Source: Dromiciops gliroides (taxonomy: Eukaryota; Chordata; Mammalia; Microbiotheria; Microbiotheriidae). Taken from it: a DNA stretch of 64,000 bases. Location: positions 725,330,232 through 725,394,231 of the forward strand of contig NC_057861.1 of NCBI RefSeq assembly GCF_019393635.1. The letters are read 5' to 3'. Within the stretch, counting starts at the first letter, position 1. Each line of letters begins with the position of its first letter. The notes under the pieces are model-generated. The model ran no database searches. It worked only from the letters and a program-made list of their open reading frames with translations, and had not been told where the DNA came from. A program made the translations under genes and the position numbers. Positions 44,160 through 55,270 of this stretch are shown here, piece after piece.

Positions 44160-45167
44160 TTCCTGTTTATCTTTTTATGCTTCACTAGGGTCTTGTATTT
44201 GGCAGTCAAATTTTCTATTCAATTCAGGTCTTTTCATCACAAATGCCTGAAAGTCTTCTTTTTCATTGAAGTCCTATTTATCCCCCTGAAAGATTATACT
44301 CAGTTTTGCTGGGTACATGATTCTTGGCTGTAGTCCCAGTTCCTTTGTCCTCTGGAATATCATATTCCATGCCCTCTGGTCTTTTAATGTAGATGCTGCT
44401 AGATCTTGTTTTGTCCTTACTGTAGCTCCACAGTATTTGAATTCTGTTTTTCTAGATGCTTGCAATATTTTCTCCTTGACCTGGGAGCTCTGGAACTTGG
44501 CTATAATATTCCTGGAGGTTTTCCTTTTGGGATCTCTTTCAGGAGGTGATTGGTGGATTCTTTCAATTTCTATTTTACCTTCTGTTTCTAGAATATCAGG
44601 GCAATTTTCCCTGACAATCTCTTGGAGTATGGTGTCTAAGCTCTTATTTTGGTCATGGTTTTCAGGTAGTCCAACGATTTTCAAATGATCTCTCCTGGAT
44701 CAGTTTTCCAGGTCAGCTGTTTTTCCAAGGAGATATTTCATATCGCCCTCTATTTTTTTTTATTCAGTTGGATTTGCTTTATTGTGTCTTGGTTTCTCAT
44801 AAAGTCACCCGCTTGCATTTGTTCAATCCTAATTCTTAGGCAATTATTTTCTTGAGAGAGCTTTTCTATTTTTTTTTCCCATTTGGCTTTTCAAACTGTT
44901 GACTTTTTTTCTCACGACTTTCCTGCATTGCTCTCATTTCTCTTTTCATTCTTTCCTCCATCACTCTAAATTTTCCTTCTATCCTACTTTCTCTTCAAAG
45001 TCCCTTTTGAGTGCTTCCATGGCCTGAGACCAATTCATATTTTTCTTGAAAGTTTTGGATGTTGGAGCTTTGACTTTGTTATTATCTTCTTTTTCTGAGG
45101 GTATATTCTGGTCTACCTTTCCCCCAAAGAAATTTTCGATGGTCTGCTGCTTTCTCTGCCTGCTCAT
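44160..45167 (-). pseudogene. L1 ORF1-like RNA-binding protein remnant
   Basis: Start at 45167 (MSRQRKQQTIENFFGG), the N-terminus usual for marsupial L1 ORF1. The next ~290 bases hold a coiled-coil-like segment broken by several stops and frameshifts. A preserved 136-codon part follows (44684-44274) with the RRM entry LKIVGLPE-like motif, ERIHQSPPERDP, and the C-terminal domain with KEKILQASR and GLQPRIMYPAKLS. The two open parts are in the same frame. In intact L1 this protein trimerises and coats the RNA; this copy cannot make it. Confidence 0.82.
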
Positions 45168-45370
45168 CTTGGCTGCCTTCCGACCATAGAGAATAAGAGT
45201 TCAATCAGACTTCTGTTTCTGGGTCAAAGAGAAAGTGGCCATGGTTACTCACAATCCAGGCAGGCTGAGAAGAAGCCCAATCACTCCCCTAGGCCACGCT
45301 GTAGTTCAGAACAGTGTGTCCTGGAAGCAGCGCTACACTTTAAGAAGGAGTTAAAAGCCAAGAAATAGGT

Positions 45371-46589
45371 GGCACCCCATTTTTGAGGCCTTTTCTGGTC
45401 CCCTAAGTTGTTAGCATTCTATCTTTTATAGTTTCTTTGTGTTATTTTCTATATATCTTTCACTATTTGGATACATTTTGTATCCCCTTCACTTCCTTGC
45501 CCCCAGAACATAATTGGAAAGCTTTCATTTGTATGATCATGTTCCATAATACCTTATATGTGGGAGTCACTTAAATGTTAACTGAATAAACTGGAACCCA
45601 AGATAGTTTTTGCTGGAATGTATTCCCCCTGCTTGTTATCTCTTTGGCAAGAGGGAACATTAACCATCCAAGTGGATGGCACCACTGGCAATATTTTGCC
45701 TTTCCTCTTTCATCACACCTACAGAGAAAGTCTTGGCCACCTGACTTTAGATTGAGTGTCTGGGGCTAATGGATTGGTTTCAGCGACAGTGGAAGGGAGA
45801 CAAGCTGAGCCCCAGATGGCCTTTCAAAATGACCGACAGGAGACTCAAATTTGCCTACAATGACATGTGGCAAAGCATCTCATGCCCAAGTTGGGAAAAG
45901 CCCAGCCATCTCTACAGACCATATGGGTGAAACCTAAACAGGTGGCAAGCCTAGTGTGGCCTGGAGAGATTCTTAGAGTAATTAGGGGCTGTCTGTCTTT
46001 TCCTCTGGAAAAGAGGTTTGCTTTCTTGGAGTGTTTTCTAGTTGGTCTTCCAGCTAAATAGGAAATCTTTTCATAAACATATTATGCTTTTTGGAGCATG
46101 ACTCATATTTGGCAAAAGTTGGTCTATATTTGTGGCCGGATTAATTTTTTTTCCAGTTGATGGTTGAGGAAAGCATTGGATTATAAATTGTTCATCTCCT
46201 CGGGGTATTGACACTGAAAAACTCGACAGGGTCATTGGTACCAACAAATAAGTTCAACAATTTGTGATCAACTGGTTGGTTGTTGAGGGCTAGATAGAAG
46301 TGCTTTCCACATGGGAACCATGCAAATTGATTTTCCTTTCTGCCAACCTTGCCGTATGTCTAGACCCAAGAGTCATCAACAAGCCCTCTGTGAGTGTCTG
46401 TTGTGGGCTAAGCACTATTTAGAGGACTAGCAGAGGCAGGGTCAGAATTCAAAAGAGAAAAAACCCAATATCTCTTTCTTTTAAAATCTTACCAACCATT
46501 TGGTGAGGGAATACTACTGGAAAAGGTACCATCAATCAATCACTCCCCTTTGCATCTGCAGCTCTTCCTGGTTTCAACTCAACTGAACA
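45371..46589. other. Unclassified sequence
   Basis: The left 250 bases include 'cctaagttgttagcattc' and 'cttatatgtgggagtc', possibly an L2-type 3' region. The rest is unique, with no gene. Confidence 0.35.
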
Positions 46590-46792
46590 AGATGCCCCCA
46601 CCCTAGTGTCCTTACCCCCCTTACCTCTCCTACCTCTGCCCCCTTCCAGCTTCCTTTTGTGTGATGTCTTCTTCCATCAGATTATAAGATCCTTGAGGGC
46701 AGGGACTGTCTTTCCTAACTGCATCCCCAGCATTTAGCACAGTGCGCACCACATTGTAGAAGCTTAATCAATGTGTATCGAATGGAATTTAT
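46590..46792 (+). mobile_element. L2 3' end (sense)
   Basis: 'agattataagatccttgag', 'ggcagggactgtctttcc', 'agcatttagcacagtg'. Confidence 0.75.
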
Positions 46793-47062
46793 TGAATCAA
46801 TTAGTCGACAAACCTCTATTTGTCACTCACCAGGTGCCAGGCACTGTGATAAGTGTACAGATTCACAAGAGAAACAGACCCTGCTTTTGGGGAACTTTTA
46901 TTCCTGGAAAAGAAATAGGAATATATACAGTGACTACAATAATGTAAATAAAAACAACACCAAAAGCCGTTGGATTAATTATCTCAGATTAATTACTATG
47001 GCCAATCTTGATCTTAGAACACAGATGATGAAATACATGGCCCTCCTTTTGGTGGGAAAGTG
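46793..47062 (-). mobile_element. L2 3' end (antisense)
   Basis: 'caggtgccaggcactgtg', 'gaaacagaccctgctttt'. It meets the sense L2 3' end directly, tail to tail. Confidence 0.6.
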
Positions 47063-47124
47063 AGGGTCTATGGGAGTAGAAGCTTGCATATATTATGTAC
47101 TTAGTTATTCATACTTTTTTTCTT

Positions 47125-47275
47125 TTGGGGGGGGGTGCAATGAGGGTTAAGTGACTTGCCCAGGGTCACACAGCTAGTAAGTGTCAAATGTCTGAGGCCA
47201 GATTTGAACTCAGATCCTCCTGAATCCAGGGCTGGTGCTTTATCCACTGCACCCCCTAACCGCCCCCCCCCCATA
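47125..47275 (-). mobile_element. WSINE1-like SINE (antisense)
   Basis: Tail contains a G9 run; the head end has a C10 run. Possible target copies 'catactttttttc' / 'catacagtttcattttc'. Confidence 0.88.
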
Positions 47276-47282
47276 CAGTTTC

Positions 47283-47660
47283 ATTTTCTTCTTCATATGA
47301 GGGAAGGGACAAAGTTGTTTGCCTTTCTTTATGCCCCAGATTTAGCATTGTGCCTGGTACAGTTGGGCTTTTTGTTGTTGTTGTTGTTGAGCCATTTTCA
47401 ATCAAGTCTGACTCTTCCTGGGCCCTTTTATGATTTTCTTGTGATCTGTCATTTCTTTCTCCAGCTCATTTTCCAGATGAGGAAACTGAGGCAAATAGGG
47501 CTAATTGACTTGCCTAGGGTTCACACAGCTAGTAAATGTCTGAGATCAGATTTAAACTCAGGTCTTCCTGACTCCAAGCCTAGCACTCTATCCACTGTGC
47601 CACCTAGCTGCATGTAGCAAGCACTTAATAAAATGCTTTTTTTGATTGACTATAAGACTG
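47283..47660 (+). mobile_element. L2 3' end, split by MAR1
   Basis: Left 'gccccagatttagcattg' and 'tgcctggtacag'; right 'agcaagcacttaataaaatgc'. MAR1 lies between. Confidence 0.72.
47365..47611 (-). mobile_element. MAR1-type SINE (antisense)
   Basis: Begins with GTT repeats (terminal AAC repeats reversed), then 'caagtctgactcttcc', 'ctccagctcattttcc', core and head to 'tgccacctagctgc'. Confidence 0.87.
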
Positions 47661-48527
47661 ACTTTGTCAATTGTTTCTGCTTAACTGCTTGTTACAAAGG
47701 AGGATTAGATATGTGTGGGAGAGTTGTGTTTATCAGGAAATGACTGATAGAAGAAACAGAGGGCATAAATAAAACATATTTTATAAAAAGAAGTGCTCTA
47801 TATTCCCTTCCCTACCAACCTCAACCCCTAAGGAAAGAAAAAAAAAAAGGAAGATTTTTAAGAGATTTTTAAGCTTTCCTATCTTAAGAAAGGCACTCCT
47901 AGGAATTCTGTGGTCCCAGCTGCTTCTGAGATTGGTCTGGGTTCCAGGATTTATAGAATCTAATCTGGACTCCACCCCTTGGAGTCCAAGCAACACAAAA
48001 TGATAATGTTTCTTATCAGTCAATATTTACCTTTGCCTGAGGTGGACTGAGCCTTGGAAACTGACATTTGAGTGGTGGTGGGTTTTTTGTTTTGTTTTTT
48101 ACAAGTGGGTTAGGAGAGCCTGGGAGTTGGAGCTGTCCGGGAGAGAGGGTGTGGCCATAATAAGCAGATTACTGAAGGAACCCATCCCCCTTGTAATTCT
48201 AGGATAGCTCCCTGCTAAGGGTGGTGGTCATAGGAAGCCACTGCAGAAGCCAGAATTTACCGGTCCTTCTGAAAGGGCAGTAATCTCCCCCCCCCCCCAA
48301 GCTTCATCCCTAATTCATTTAAAATGGAATGATGTTTTTCCTCTCTTCTGTGCTCTCCTATATTTCTAAGATGTAATATTATAGCAAGCATTTCAAAGGA
48401 ATATTTTATTTACAGCATCAAGAGAATTCATCATGGTATCTGTTTGTCCCCCTTCTCTTGTTCAAGGCCTACAGATAAAGCTTTGAATAGCTAGGTGGGG
48501 AAAGGTGGTAATCTCTAAAATAGGTCT
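47661..48527. other. Unique sequence
   Basis: No gene. C11 run at 48287-48297. Confidence 0.4.
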
Positions 48528-48682
48528 TGGCAGCTTGGAGACTCAGTGGATAGAGCACAGGCCTGGAGTCTGGAAGACCTGAATTCAAATCTTGCAGGTG
48601 TTTACTAGTTTTGTGACCCTGGGCAAGTCACTTAACTTCTGGATGCTTCAGTTTCCTCAGTTGTTAAATGGGGATTAATAGC

Positions 48683-49328
48683 CATTAATATTCCTAGATA
48701 AAAGGAAACAGAAACTGCACCTAGAAACCAGATCTTCAAGTAAAGAGATACCATAAACAGAGAGATTCTCTGGATCTGACAAGTTTAAGCATGTCTTTGT
48801 GAACATGAGCAGAAGGACCAAATGTGCTCTTAGGTTCACCTTATGACATTTAAACCCCCAAAACACACCCCTAGGGAAAAAGGTACCCACCTTGGAGGAT
48901 GCTTAGGACCCCAGGAAGTCCAAAATAAGATATGAACCTCCCACAAGGAGGAGATTAAGATAATGAGGAAATGGGCAGCTAGGTGGCACAGTGGATAGAG
49001 CACCGGCCCTGGAGTCAGGAGGACCTGAGTTCAAATCCGACCTCAGACACTTAACACTTACTAGCTATGTGACCCTGGGCAAGTCACTTAATCCCAATTG
49101 CCTCACTAAAAAAAAATTAAAAAAAAAGATAATGAGGAAATAACCTACTTTTCTCACTATATATATAACCATTTTCCCTCTCCCTATTGGAGACACCTAT
49201 CTCCTTTGGGTACTTCACCCTGTGGCCACCAGTCTTCTAATAAAACTTGGGAAATTGAGTCACTGAGTCTTGTAATTCTTTGTGATGCCCCACAATCAAT
49301 TTGATCAATTAAATCCATCCCCTACATC
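48683..49328 (+). mobile_element. LTR-like insertion with 6-bp target duplication
   Basis: The host MIR shows aatagc on both sides (48677-48682 and 49329-49334). The insert, 646 bp including a later SINE, has a TATA-like 'ctatatatataacc' at 49159 and a poly(A) signal in 'ttctaataaaacttggg' at 49236, in LTR order on the plus strand. It lacks clean TG...CA ends, so the class is uncertain. Confidence 0.5.
48973..49125 (+). mobile_element. WSINE1-like SINE inside the LTR-like insert
   Basis: Perfect 16-bp duplication aagataatgaggaaat (48957-48972 and 49126-49141). Confidence 0.93.
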
Positions 49329-49440
49329 AATAGCACCTACCTCACAGGATTGTGAGGATCAAGTAAGACATTTGTAAAACACTTAATGTAATTCAACACA
49401 ATGCCTGGCACATGATAGACAATGAACGCTTGTTCCCTTT

Positions 49441-50098
49441 CTCTTTCTCTTATTATTGTTGTTGTTTTCATCATTTATTATTTCTTTTTAAATGGTTTTT
49501 AATTAAAAAATTTTTGTTTATTTATTTATTTTTTCTTAATCTGCAGGCAGGCTAAAGGATTTTATCTGTAGGAGAATTTGGGGCCTGTGTTTATGGGAAG
49601 TATCTTTTTTGTAATTTATTTTACTATTTGTAGTTTGAATGTATTTTGACTTGTGTTTTCTAGTTGGTGTGGTAGCTGACCTCTAAGGGTCTGTTCTGGG
49701 ATCTCTTCTCCTTCTATATCAAGAGTCCTTGGCTTTGTGCGTGTGTCCTGGATCCCTTTGACGGTCTGGAGAAGCCAATGGATCCTTTCTCAGAGTAGTT
49801 TTTAATTGAAAAAAAATAGGAAAACATAGGAAACTAAAGGTCAGTGAAAATAAAGCTTTGATTTTTGCCCCCTCCCTTCTGAGTTCCCAGAACCCTTGCA
49901 ATCTGATTTATGGATCCTAGGTTACCCTGATTTACCTCTCTTTTTTGGTGACTCCATCAACTCAGAAGGATCCTATGGCCATCTCTAGGTGGAAGACTCG
50001 TAGGTCTATATATCCAGCCCTGGTCTCTCTCCTAAAGTCCAATCTAGCATCATCAACTGCCTTTTGGACTATTAACAGCGACTGCCTTGGCCTCTTCT
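49441..50098. other. Mostly unique; hAT-like fragment at 49730-49870
   Basis: 49730-49870 carries 'gtcctggatccctttg', 'gagaagccaatggatcc' and 'cttctctgagtag'-like words of the hAT-like family, in the same orientation as the 35.4-kb copy. The rest is AT-rich and unassigned. Confidence 0.45.
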
Positions 50099-50510
50099 GC
50101 CTGAAGGCCAGGTATGTTACATTTCACTCCTCCCTAGGGCTACCCTTAAAACTACCCTTAAGGGGAAGCTAGGTGGCGCAGTGGATAGAGCACCGGCCCT
50201 GGAGTCAAGAGGACCTGAGTTCGAATGCGGCCTCAGACACTTAACACTTACTGGCTGTGTGACCCTGGGCAAGTCACTTAACCCCAATTGCCTCACTAAA
50301 AAAAAAACACAAAAAAACCCACCAAAAACTACCCTTAAGAGGGGGTTAGCACGGTTTAGTCTCTGCCAGTGGCTCAAGTCCTCACCAGTTGCGTTCCTCA
50401 ATTTTAGGAGTCTCCTGTGCCACAGTACCATTTAATTATTTAACAGATTGGGTTTTACAAGGGAATATTGACTTCAAAAGCATAGCAAGAATATACAAAT
50501 ACCCTCCTTC
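50099..50510 (+). mobile_element. Dispersed repeat B, copy 2, split by a SINE
   Basis: See copy at 22574. Words in common: 'aaggccag', 'tgttacat', 'ccatttaa', 'ttttacaagggaat', 'atacaaata'. Confidence 0.4.
50163..50324 (+). mobile_element. WSINE1-like SINE
   Basis: Perfect 15-bp duplication aaaactacccttaag (50148-50162 and 50325-50339). Sequence close to the younger subtype (caccggccctggagtc). Confidence 0.93.
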
Positions 50511-50896
50511 CCACTCCCAACACCTTGGGGGGCATAACCTTCCCTTATAAATTCTTTTCTCTGCTTACTCAGTCCTATCAAATTCCAAGTCCAAAGCCTC
50601 CTTCCTCCCAATACCCTGGCTTATCAAGGCTTGGCTGGTGGCAAGAGCCAGCTTGGAATCTTGCCTCCAAAGCTGGCAAGGTATGAGCTCCCTGGTCTAG
50701 GACTCTACCAACTGCGCCTAGTACTGAGAGGGACAAACAAAACAGACCAAAGTCCCAAGCACATTTCTTTGGGCCAGAGGGTCTAATGGAGTTGGGGCAG
50801 TAGCCCTTCCCTTACACTCAGCTTAGTTCATGGTGTCCATACTGTAGATAAACAGGACCATCAACTGCTGAATATAGCTGGAAAGAGAGACTGTCC
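50511..50896. other. Unclassified sequence
   Basis: Probably a continuation of repeat B (LTR-like) but no border is visible. No gene. Confidence 0.35.
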
Positions 50897-50907
50897 CACA
50901 CAGGTAG

Positions 50908-51062
50908 GGTTTTGTTTTGTTTTGTTTTTTTTAGTGAGGCAATTGGGGTTAAGTGACTTGCCCAGGGTCACACAGCTAGTAGGTGTCTGAGGCCAGATTT
51001 GAACTCAGGTCCTCCTGAATCCAGGGCTGGTGTTTTATCCACTGTGCCACCTAGCTGCCCCT
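50908..51062 (-). mobile_element. WSINE1-like SINE (antisense)
   Basis: GTTTT-rich tail. Perfect 11-bp duplication cacacaggtag (50897-50907 and 51063-51073). Core lacks 'taagtgt' between 'agctagtagg' and 'tgtctgagg'. Confidence 0.92.
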
Positions 51063-51189
51063 CACACAGGTAGTTTTAAAGATATAGCCTATTCCAGCTA
51101 TTTCACATAAAATGTCTTCTCCTAGAGGCGGGTCTCTGTTGTCTTCCAAGTGGGTACCTCCATTTCAGGTAAAGTAGGCATGCACAAAG

Positions 51190-51660
51190 CCCCATTACTG
51201 GACCCCTCAAACTAAACAGCCCATAAGTATTTCCAACTCAAATATCCAAAACAGAAATCATCATGATTTTCCCTAAACTGTCCCCTTTTCTGAACTTTTC
51301 CTGTCAAGGACACCACCATCCTCCCAGTGATGCAAGCTTGAAATCTTGGTGGCATCTTCATCTTTTCACTCATGTTTGTCTCACGGTCATCAGATCTTAT
51401 CTCTTCTCTCTCATATATCACCTTCTCCACATGCAGATAGATATGGCTCCCCCTAGCACAGGTCCTCACGTCTCAGGCCTGAACTATTGCAATAGCTTTC
51501 TGCCTGGTGTCCTTACCTCATGCCTCAATCCACTGCCTGAGGTGATTTTCCTAAAGCTTGGGTCTGCCCATGTTACTCTCCTACTCAAAAGTGACCTAAC
51601 TATAAATGTTCCCTTTGGCATTGAAAGCCCTTCACAACCTGATGCCTTCCTAGTGTAACC
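51190..51660 (+). mobile_element. L2 ORF2-end fragment (sense)
   Basis: 'ccaactcaaatatccaaaac', 'ggcatcttcatcttttcac', 'gaactattgcaatagc', 'gaaagcccttcacaacctg'. Encodes a decayed SAHVTLLLK block at about 51564. Confidence 0.77.
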
Positions 51661-51829
51661 CAGTGCTCAAGCCTACATATTTGCAAACGAATCTCCTAGT
51701 TGGTGGAGAAAATGATTACTCAAAGCTCTGTACCTGAGGGAAGGGCAGAGTTGGTAGAGTTGGCATGAGCATAGAAGAGGAGAGTCATTCTTTTGGCTTC
51801 TAACTTCCTCTTCAAGAGTGGACTGATGG

Positions 51830-51975
51830 GGGCAGCTAAGTGGTGTAGTGGATAAAGCACCGGCCCTGGAGTCAGGAGTACCTGAGTTCAAATCCGGCCT
51901 CAGACACTTAACACTTACTAGCTGTGTGACCCTGGGCAAGTCACTTAACCCCCATTGCCTCTCAAAAAAAAAAAA
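51830..51975 (+). mobile_element. WSINE1-like SINE
   Basis: Perfect 16-bp duplication aagagtggactgatgg (51814-51829 and 51976-51991). Confidence 0.93.
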
Positions 51976-51991
51976 AAGAGTGGACTGATGG

Positions 51992-52307
51992 TTCTAGGTT
52001 CTCTTCAGGAAGAGGTCCTAGGGGGAAAGACTCTGGGAAGAAACCAACATAGAGATTAGACAGGGTCATCAACATGTCCTTATTTCTCTCCCTCCAGGGA
52101 TCTCTCACCAAGGAGAGTCTTGGATCATGTATTTCCCCTCTCAAAGAGGAGCCACCAGCCAGAAGAATAATTCTCCTCTCCCAAGATTACACCAACTCAA
52201 CTCTTCACAGAGGCAAAGGGCTTTAAGCAGTCATTCTCTCCACAAATGAAGAGTGTCTTATACAAATGCCTAAGTTTGAGCCCTGGGTTATACTACCTCT
52301 CCAGTCC
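51992..52307. other. Unclassified sequence
   Basis: Nothing recognised. Confidence 0.35.
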
Positions 52308-52605
52308 GGTGGCATAGTAGATAGAGTACTGGTCCTGAAATTGGGAGGACCTGAATTCAAACTTCACCTCAAACACTTACTAGCTGTGTGACCCTGGGCA
52401 AGTCATTTAGCCCTAATTGACTTAAACATGCAGGGCCATCTCCAGTTGTCCTGATATGTATGTTGCCACTGGACCCAGATGGTTCTGGAGGAGAGTGAGG
52501 TTGGTGACCTTGCACAGCCCTCCCTCACTTAAATCCAATTCACTACAAGTCATGACATCACCTCAATGTCATGGTCCTCTTCAAGAATGAAGGACAAAAA
52601 ACGTC
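52308..52605 (+). mobile_element. Long-tailed tRNA-derived SINE
   Basis: Most complete tail in the window: 'acatgcagggccatctcc', 'atgtatgttgccactgg', 'catgacatcacctc', 'tgtcatggtcctcttc', 'agaatgaaggacaaa'. Confidence 0.83.
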
Positions 52606-52611
52606 TTCTTC

Positions 52612-53065
52612 CATCTTTCACTTTTCCTCCTCACCTTTCCCTTTTAACTTTCCTCTCTCATCAAGACTCAGTCCAAAACCCCACATCCTATAAGAGGGTT
52701 TTCCTGGTCTCCCTGATCTTACCTTCCATTTACATGGTATAGGGGATGGCTAGGTGGTGCAGTGGATAAAGCACCGGTCCTGGATTTAGGAGGACCTAAT
52801 CCGGCCTCAGATGCTTGACACATACTAGCTGTGTGACCCTGGGCAAGTCACTTAACTCTCATTGCCCTGCAAAAAAAAAAAAAAGAGAGAGAAAGATTTA
52901 CATTTACATGGTATATATTTCTTATATGTTCATGGTTATTTGCATGTAAGTCTCCCTTATTAGGATGTAAGCTCCTTGAAGTTAGGGACTATCTTGTTTT
53001 TTATTTTTGCCTTTCTTTCTATTCCCAAGCTGAGCACAGTGCCTATTGGCCAATGGGAGCTTGTG
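52612..53065 (+). mobile_element. L2 3' end, split by a SINE
   Basis: Left 'ttttcctggtctccctgatc'; right 'ggatgtaagctccttgaag', 'gctgagcacagtgcc'. SINE between. Confidence 0.68.
52744..52890 (+). mobile_element. WSINE1-like SINE with internal deletion
   Basis: The box-B-like 'ctgagttcaaat' is deleted ('gaggacctaatccgg'). Target duplication catttacatggtata on both sides. Confidence 0.9.
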
Positions 53066-53164
53066 AATTATGGGTCTGAATAGATGCTAACTAAAAGCAT
53101 ACCCTGAATCAGGGATATCTTTCAGGGGACCCTCATTTATGGGGGGGGCGGGGTCAAGCTACAA

Positions 53165-53385
53165 TCCAGTTTAATTTCTCCACCACTATCACATAGATGA
53201 AGTAGAACTGAATTAGGAGTCAGGGAACTTGGGTTTCATTGCTAGCTTTACTACTAACTCACTGTGTGATTTTGAGTAAGTCATTTTCCCTCCTAATCTC
53301 AGTTTTCTCAGTTGTGAAATAAGAGGGGCAGGCCTAGCTGATTTCTTGGAAAGGGTAACTCAAACCCATGTTCTATGATGTTCCA
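53165..53385 (+). mobile_element. MIR-type SINE
   Basis: 'gggaacttgggtttcattg', 'actgtgtgattttgag', 'ctcagttttctcagttg'. Confidence 0.65.
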
Positions 53386-54600
53386 TTAGTACCTAAACTA
53401 ACCCTGAGATCTCCAAACCAGGACTAACAGCAGAGATCCTGCCCCTTGCCTGGGGCTCAAGCTGAGAGATAGCAGCAGTCTAGTCTTTGGAAACAATTCA
53501 AAGACATTGGGATGGCCCAGTGAAGGAGGATCTCTTAAATGCCTCAATAAATATCACTGTGGGAGGGAGAAAGCAAAGGGGGCATGGGTTTTAAGCTATG
53601 AGAAGAGAGAATAAACCCTACATTTCCTTGAGGACTTCCCATTGACTGATCCTCCCAGCAGCACAAAACCAAGCTCAGCTGGGAGTTCTTTTTTTGTCCC
53701 TTTTCTATCTAAAGACTTAATTTGACCATGCTGATTTACACAAGAAATAAAGGAATTAAGAAGAAAAGAGAAAAACACTCTGGGAACATGAAATAAATCA
53801 AGGTCCTTTCCCAGAGCAGAACACAGTTAGGGAACTGAAACCACAGTTCTGATGCCGCTTTGAACAAATTAAGAGTGCTGGAATACGAGATAAAAGAGCA
53901 GAAAAGAGTAAAACCAACTTAGAACGCGGGGAAGGAGAAGAGGCCCTTATCTTCTGAGGAGGGAGCGTGTTGGCCTCTGATATGTCTGTGGTGACATGCA
54001 GAAAACCTTCTGGGATCCAAGCCAGGAAGAGTCTAGCCATTTCCCTAATCTGAGAGAAGGGAGGCTAGAGAAAGAAGCACGAAAGGGACCCAGGAAGGGG
54101 ATTTTAGTCATTATAGGATCTCTGTGTTTTTCCCTTCAAAACATTAGTCTGCTTCTCAGAGACAGTTCCAGTAGGTCTGCTGACTAAACAGGATGTCTTT
54201 GCCCAAACAGATCATGCTTTCTGAATAGTGGGGACCAGAAGAGGATGATGTCATCTCCAAGGGAAGAGCCAGAGGCTTCCTTGCTCAGGACACAGGAAAC
54301 CAGCAGTGTGTGTGTGTGTGTGTGTTGCCCATAGTTTATATGTATGTATGTTCACATGGGCTGGTCTAAATGTGACTCTCAGGAGTCTCTGATATCTTGA
54401 AAATCTTTCTCACACCCTTGCATGGGAGACTTATTTATGTGTAGAGGGGAGTAGAAAAGGGGGCCATGAGGTAGACTACATTGTTTTTCTCTAAGAGAGA
54501 GATTATAAAAATTATATTTATCCAAAACTCTCCCCTCCCCTCTTTTTAAAATATTGCTGGTCTAGGAATGATTTCTTTTCTTTTCTTTTTTTTTTTTTTG
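53386..54600. other. Unique block, weak candidate for conserved noncoding DNA
   Basis: Over 1 kb with only a (TG)12 run at 54304-54326 and a T-rich patch at 54580-54600. No gene, no transposon recognised. Confidence 0.35.
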
Positions 54601-55270
54601 GCTCAAACCTCTTTCCTGATTGGTATGCCTTGAAGAAAAAGGGATTCCCCCAAGTTTATATCTGAAAGCTTAATTCTTCCCACCAAATGCCACAGTTACA
54701 CAAAAGATCATCATGAATATTGAATAGTTAGTAAACCCATTTATCCAATCAGACAGCAAACAAGAGATCAGAGAAGCAACACAAATTAGAATATAAGGAG
54801 ACAATACTCAGAGTGAACGAACTCTCCTAGTAGGGGCGTCATCTTATCTTAACTAAGGGGCAGGGGAAGGGAGAGACAGAGACAGAACTGGGGGGGGAGG
54901 GTATAAAAAGTGAGGGGGGAAAGAGAGAGAGAGAGAGAGAGATCCAGAGAAAGACAGAGAGGTCTATATCACCCAAAAGAAAATTCTCCAAAGTCTCTAG
55001 GAAATAATTTGGAAATCAGGAACATATTGAGGAGTTGGCTTTGTCTTGTGTCCCCTGCAGTTTATTCCAAAGTCTATCCCCTGACCTTCACCCTTCCTGT
55101 GTGTGTCTGTCTGTCCCAGGTCTGTCACTGGAGAGAGTCTGGAACTGTGCATATCCTCTCTTGAAGCCAGAAGGAAGAATAATATCTCTTCTCTGTCTCT
55201 GGAGTACAGAATGCTTGGGTGTAGGGGGAGTAAGCAGCCCAGAAAGACAGGAAGGAGTCAAGAAGAGTTG
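54601..55270. other. Unclassified, with a TATA-like box
   Basis: A purine tract (54845-54945) contains 'gggtataaaaagtgag' at 54900, followed by (GA)n. The context could be an LTR promoter, but no LTR borders or transcript evidence exist. Confidence 0.35.

Larger units (their letters stand above)
41856..45370 (-). mobile_element. Half-L1-like retrotransposon (ORF1, no ORF2)
   Basis: On the minus strand, in order: a GC-rich 5' leader (45370-45170), ORF1 remnants (45167-44160), a spacer (44160-42420, minus insertions), and an L1-type 3' UTR (42420-41856; antisense words 'ggttatatatgtgtaatc', 'cttccaggtctttcc'). No reverse-transcriptase motif lies between ORF1 and the 3' UTR. The pieces join cleanly if the two SINEs and the LTR are taken out, so the missing ORF2 is not simply hidden. 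Structure matches the HAL1 concept of L1-derived elements. Alternative: two separate L1 fragments side by side. Confidence 0.6.
48528..49440 (+). mobile_element. MIR/THER1 SINE, split by an LTR-like insertion
   Basis: Left 48528-48682 ('gagttttgtgaccctggg'-type core, 'gttaaatggggattaatagc'); right 49329-49440 ('aatagcacctacctcacag', 'caatgcctggcacatg'). Confidence 0.75.

Noticed and set aside
47156..47617. 153-codon frame, and many similar frames containing LSDLPRVTQLVSVKC-type peptides
   Set aside because: These are the WSINE1-like or MAR1 SINE translated in antisense; the same peptide recurs wherever a SINE lies in that frame.
54895..54945. Promoter of a host gene at the TATA-like box
   Set aside because: The sequence TATAAAA sits in a purine tract with no CpG island, downstream exon or splice signal that I can identify.
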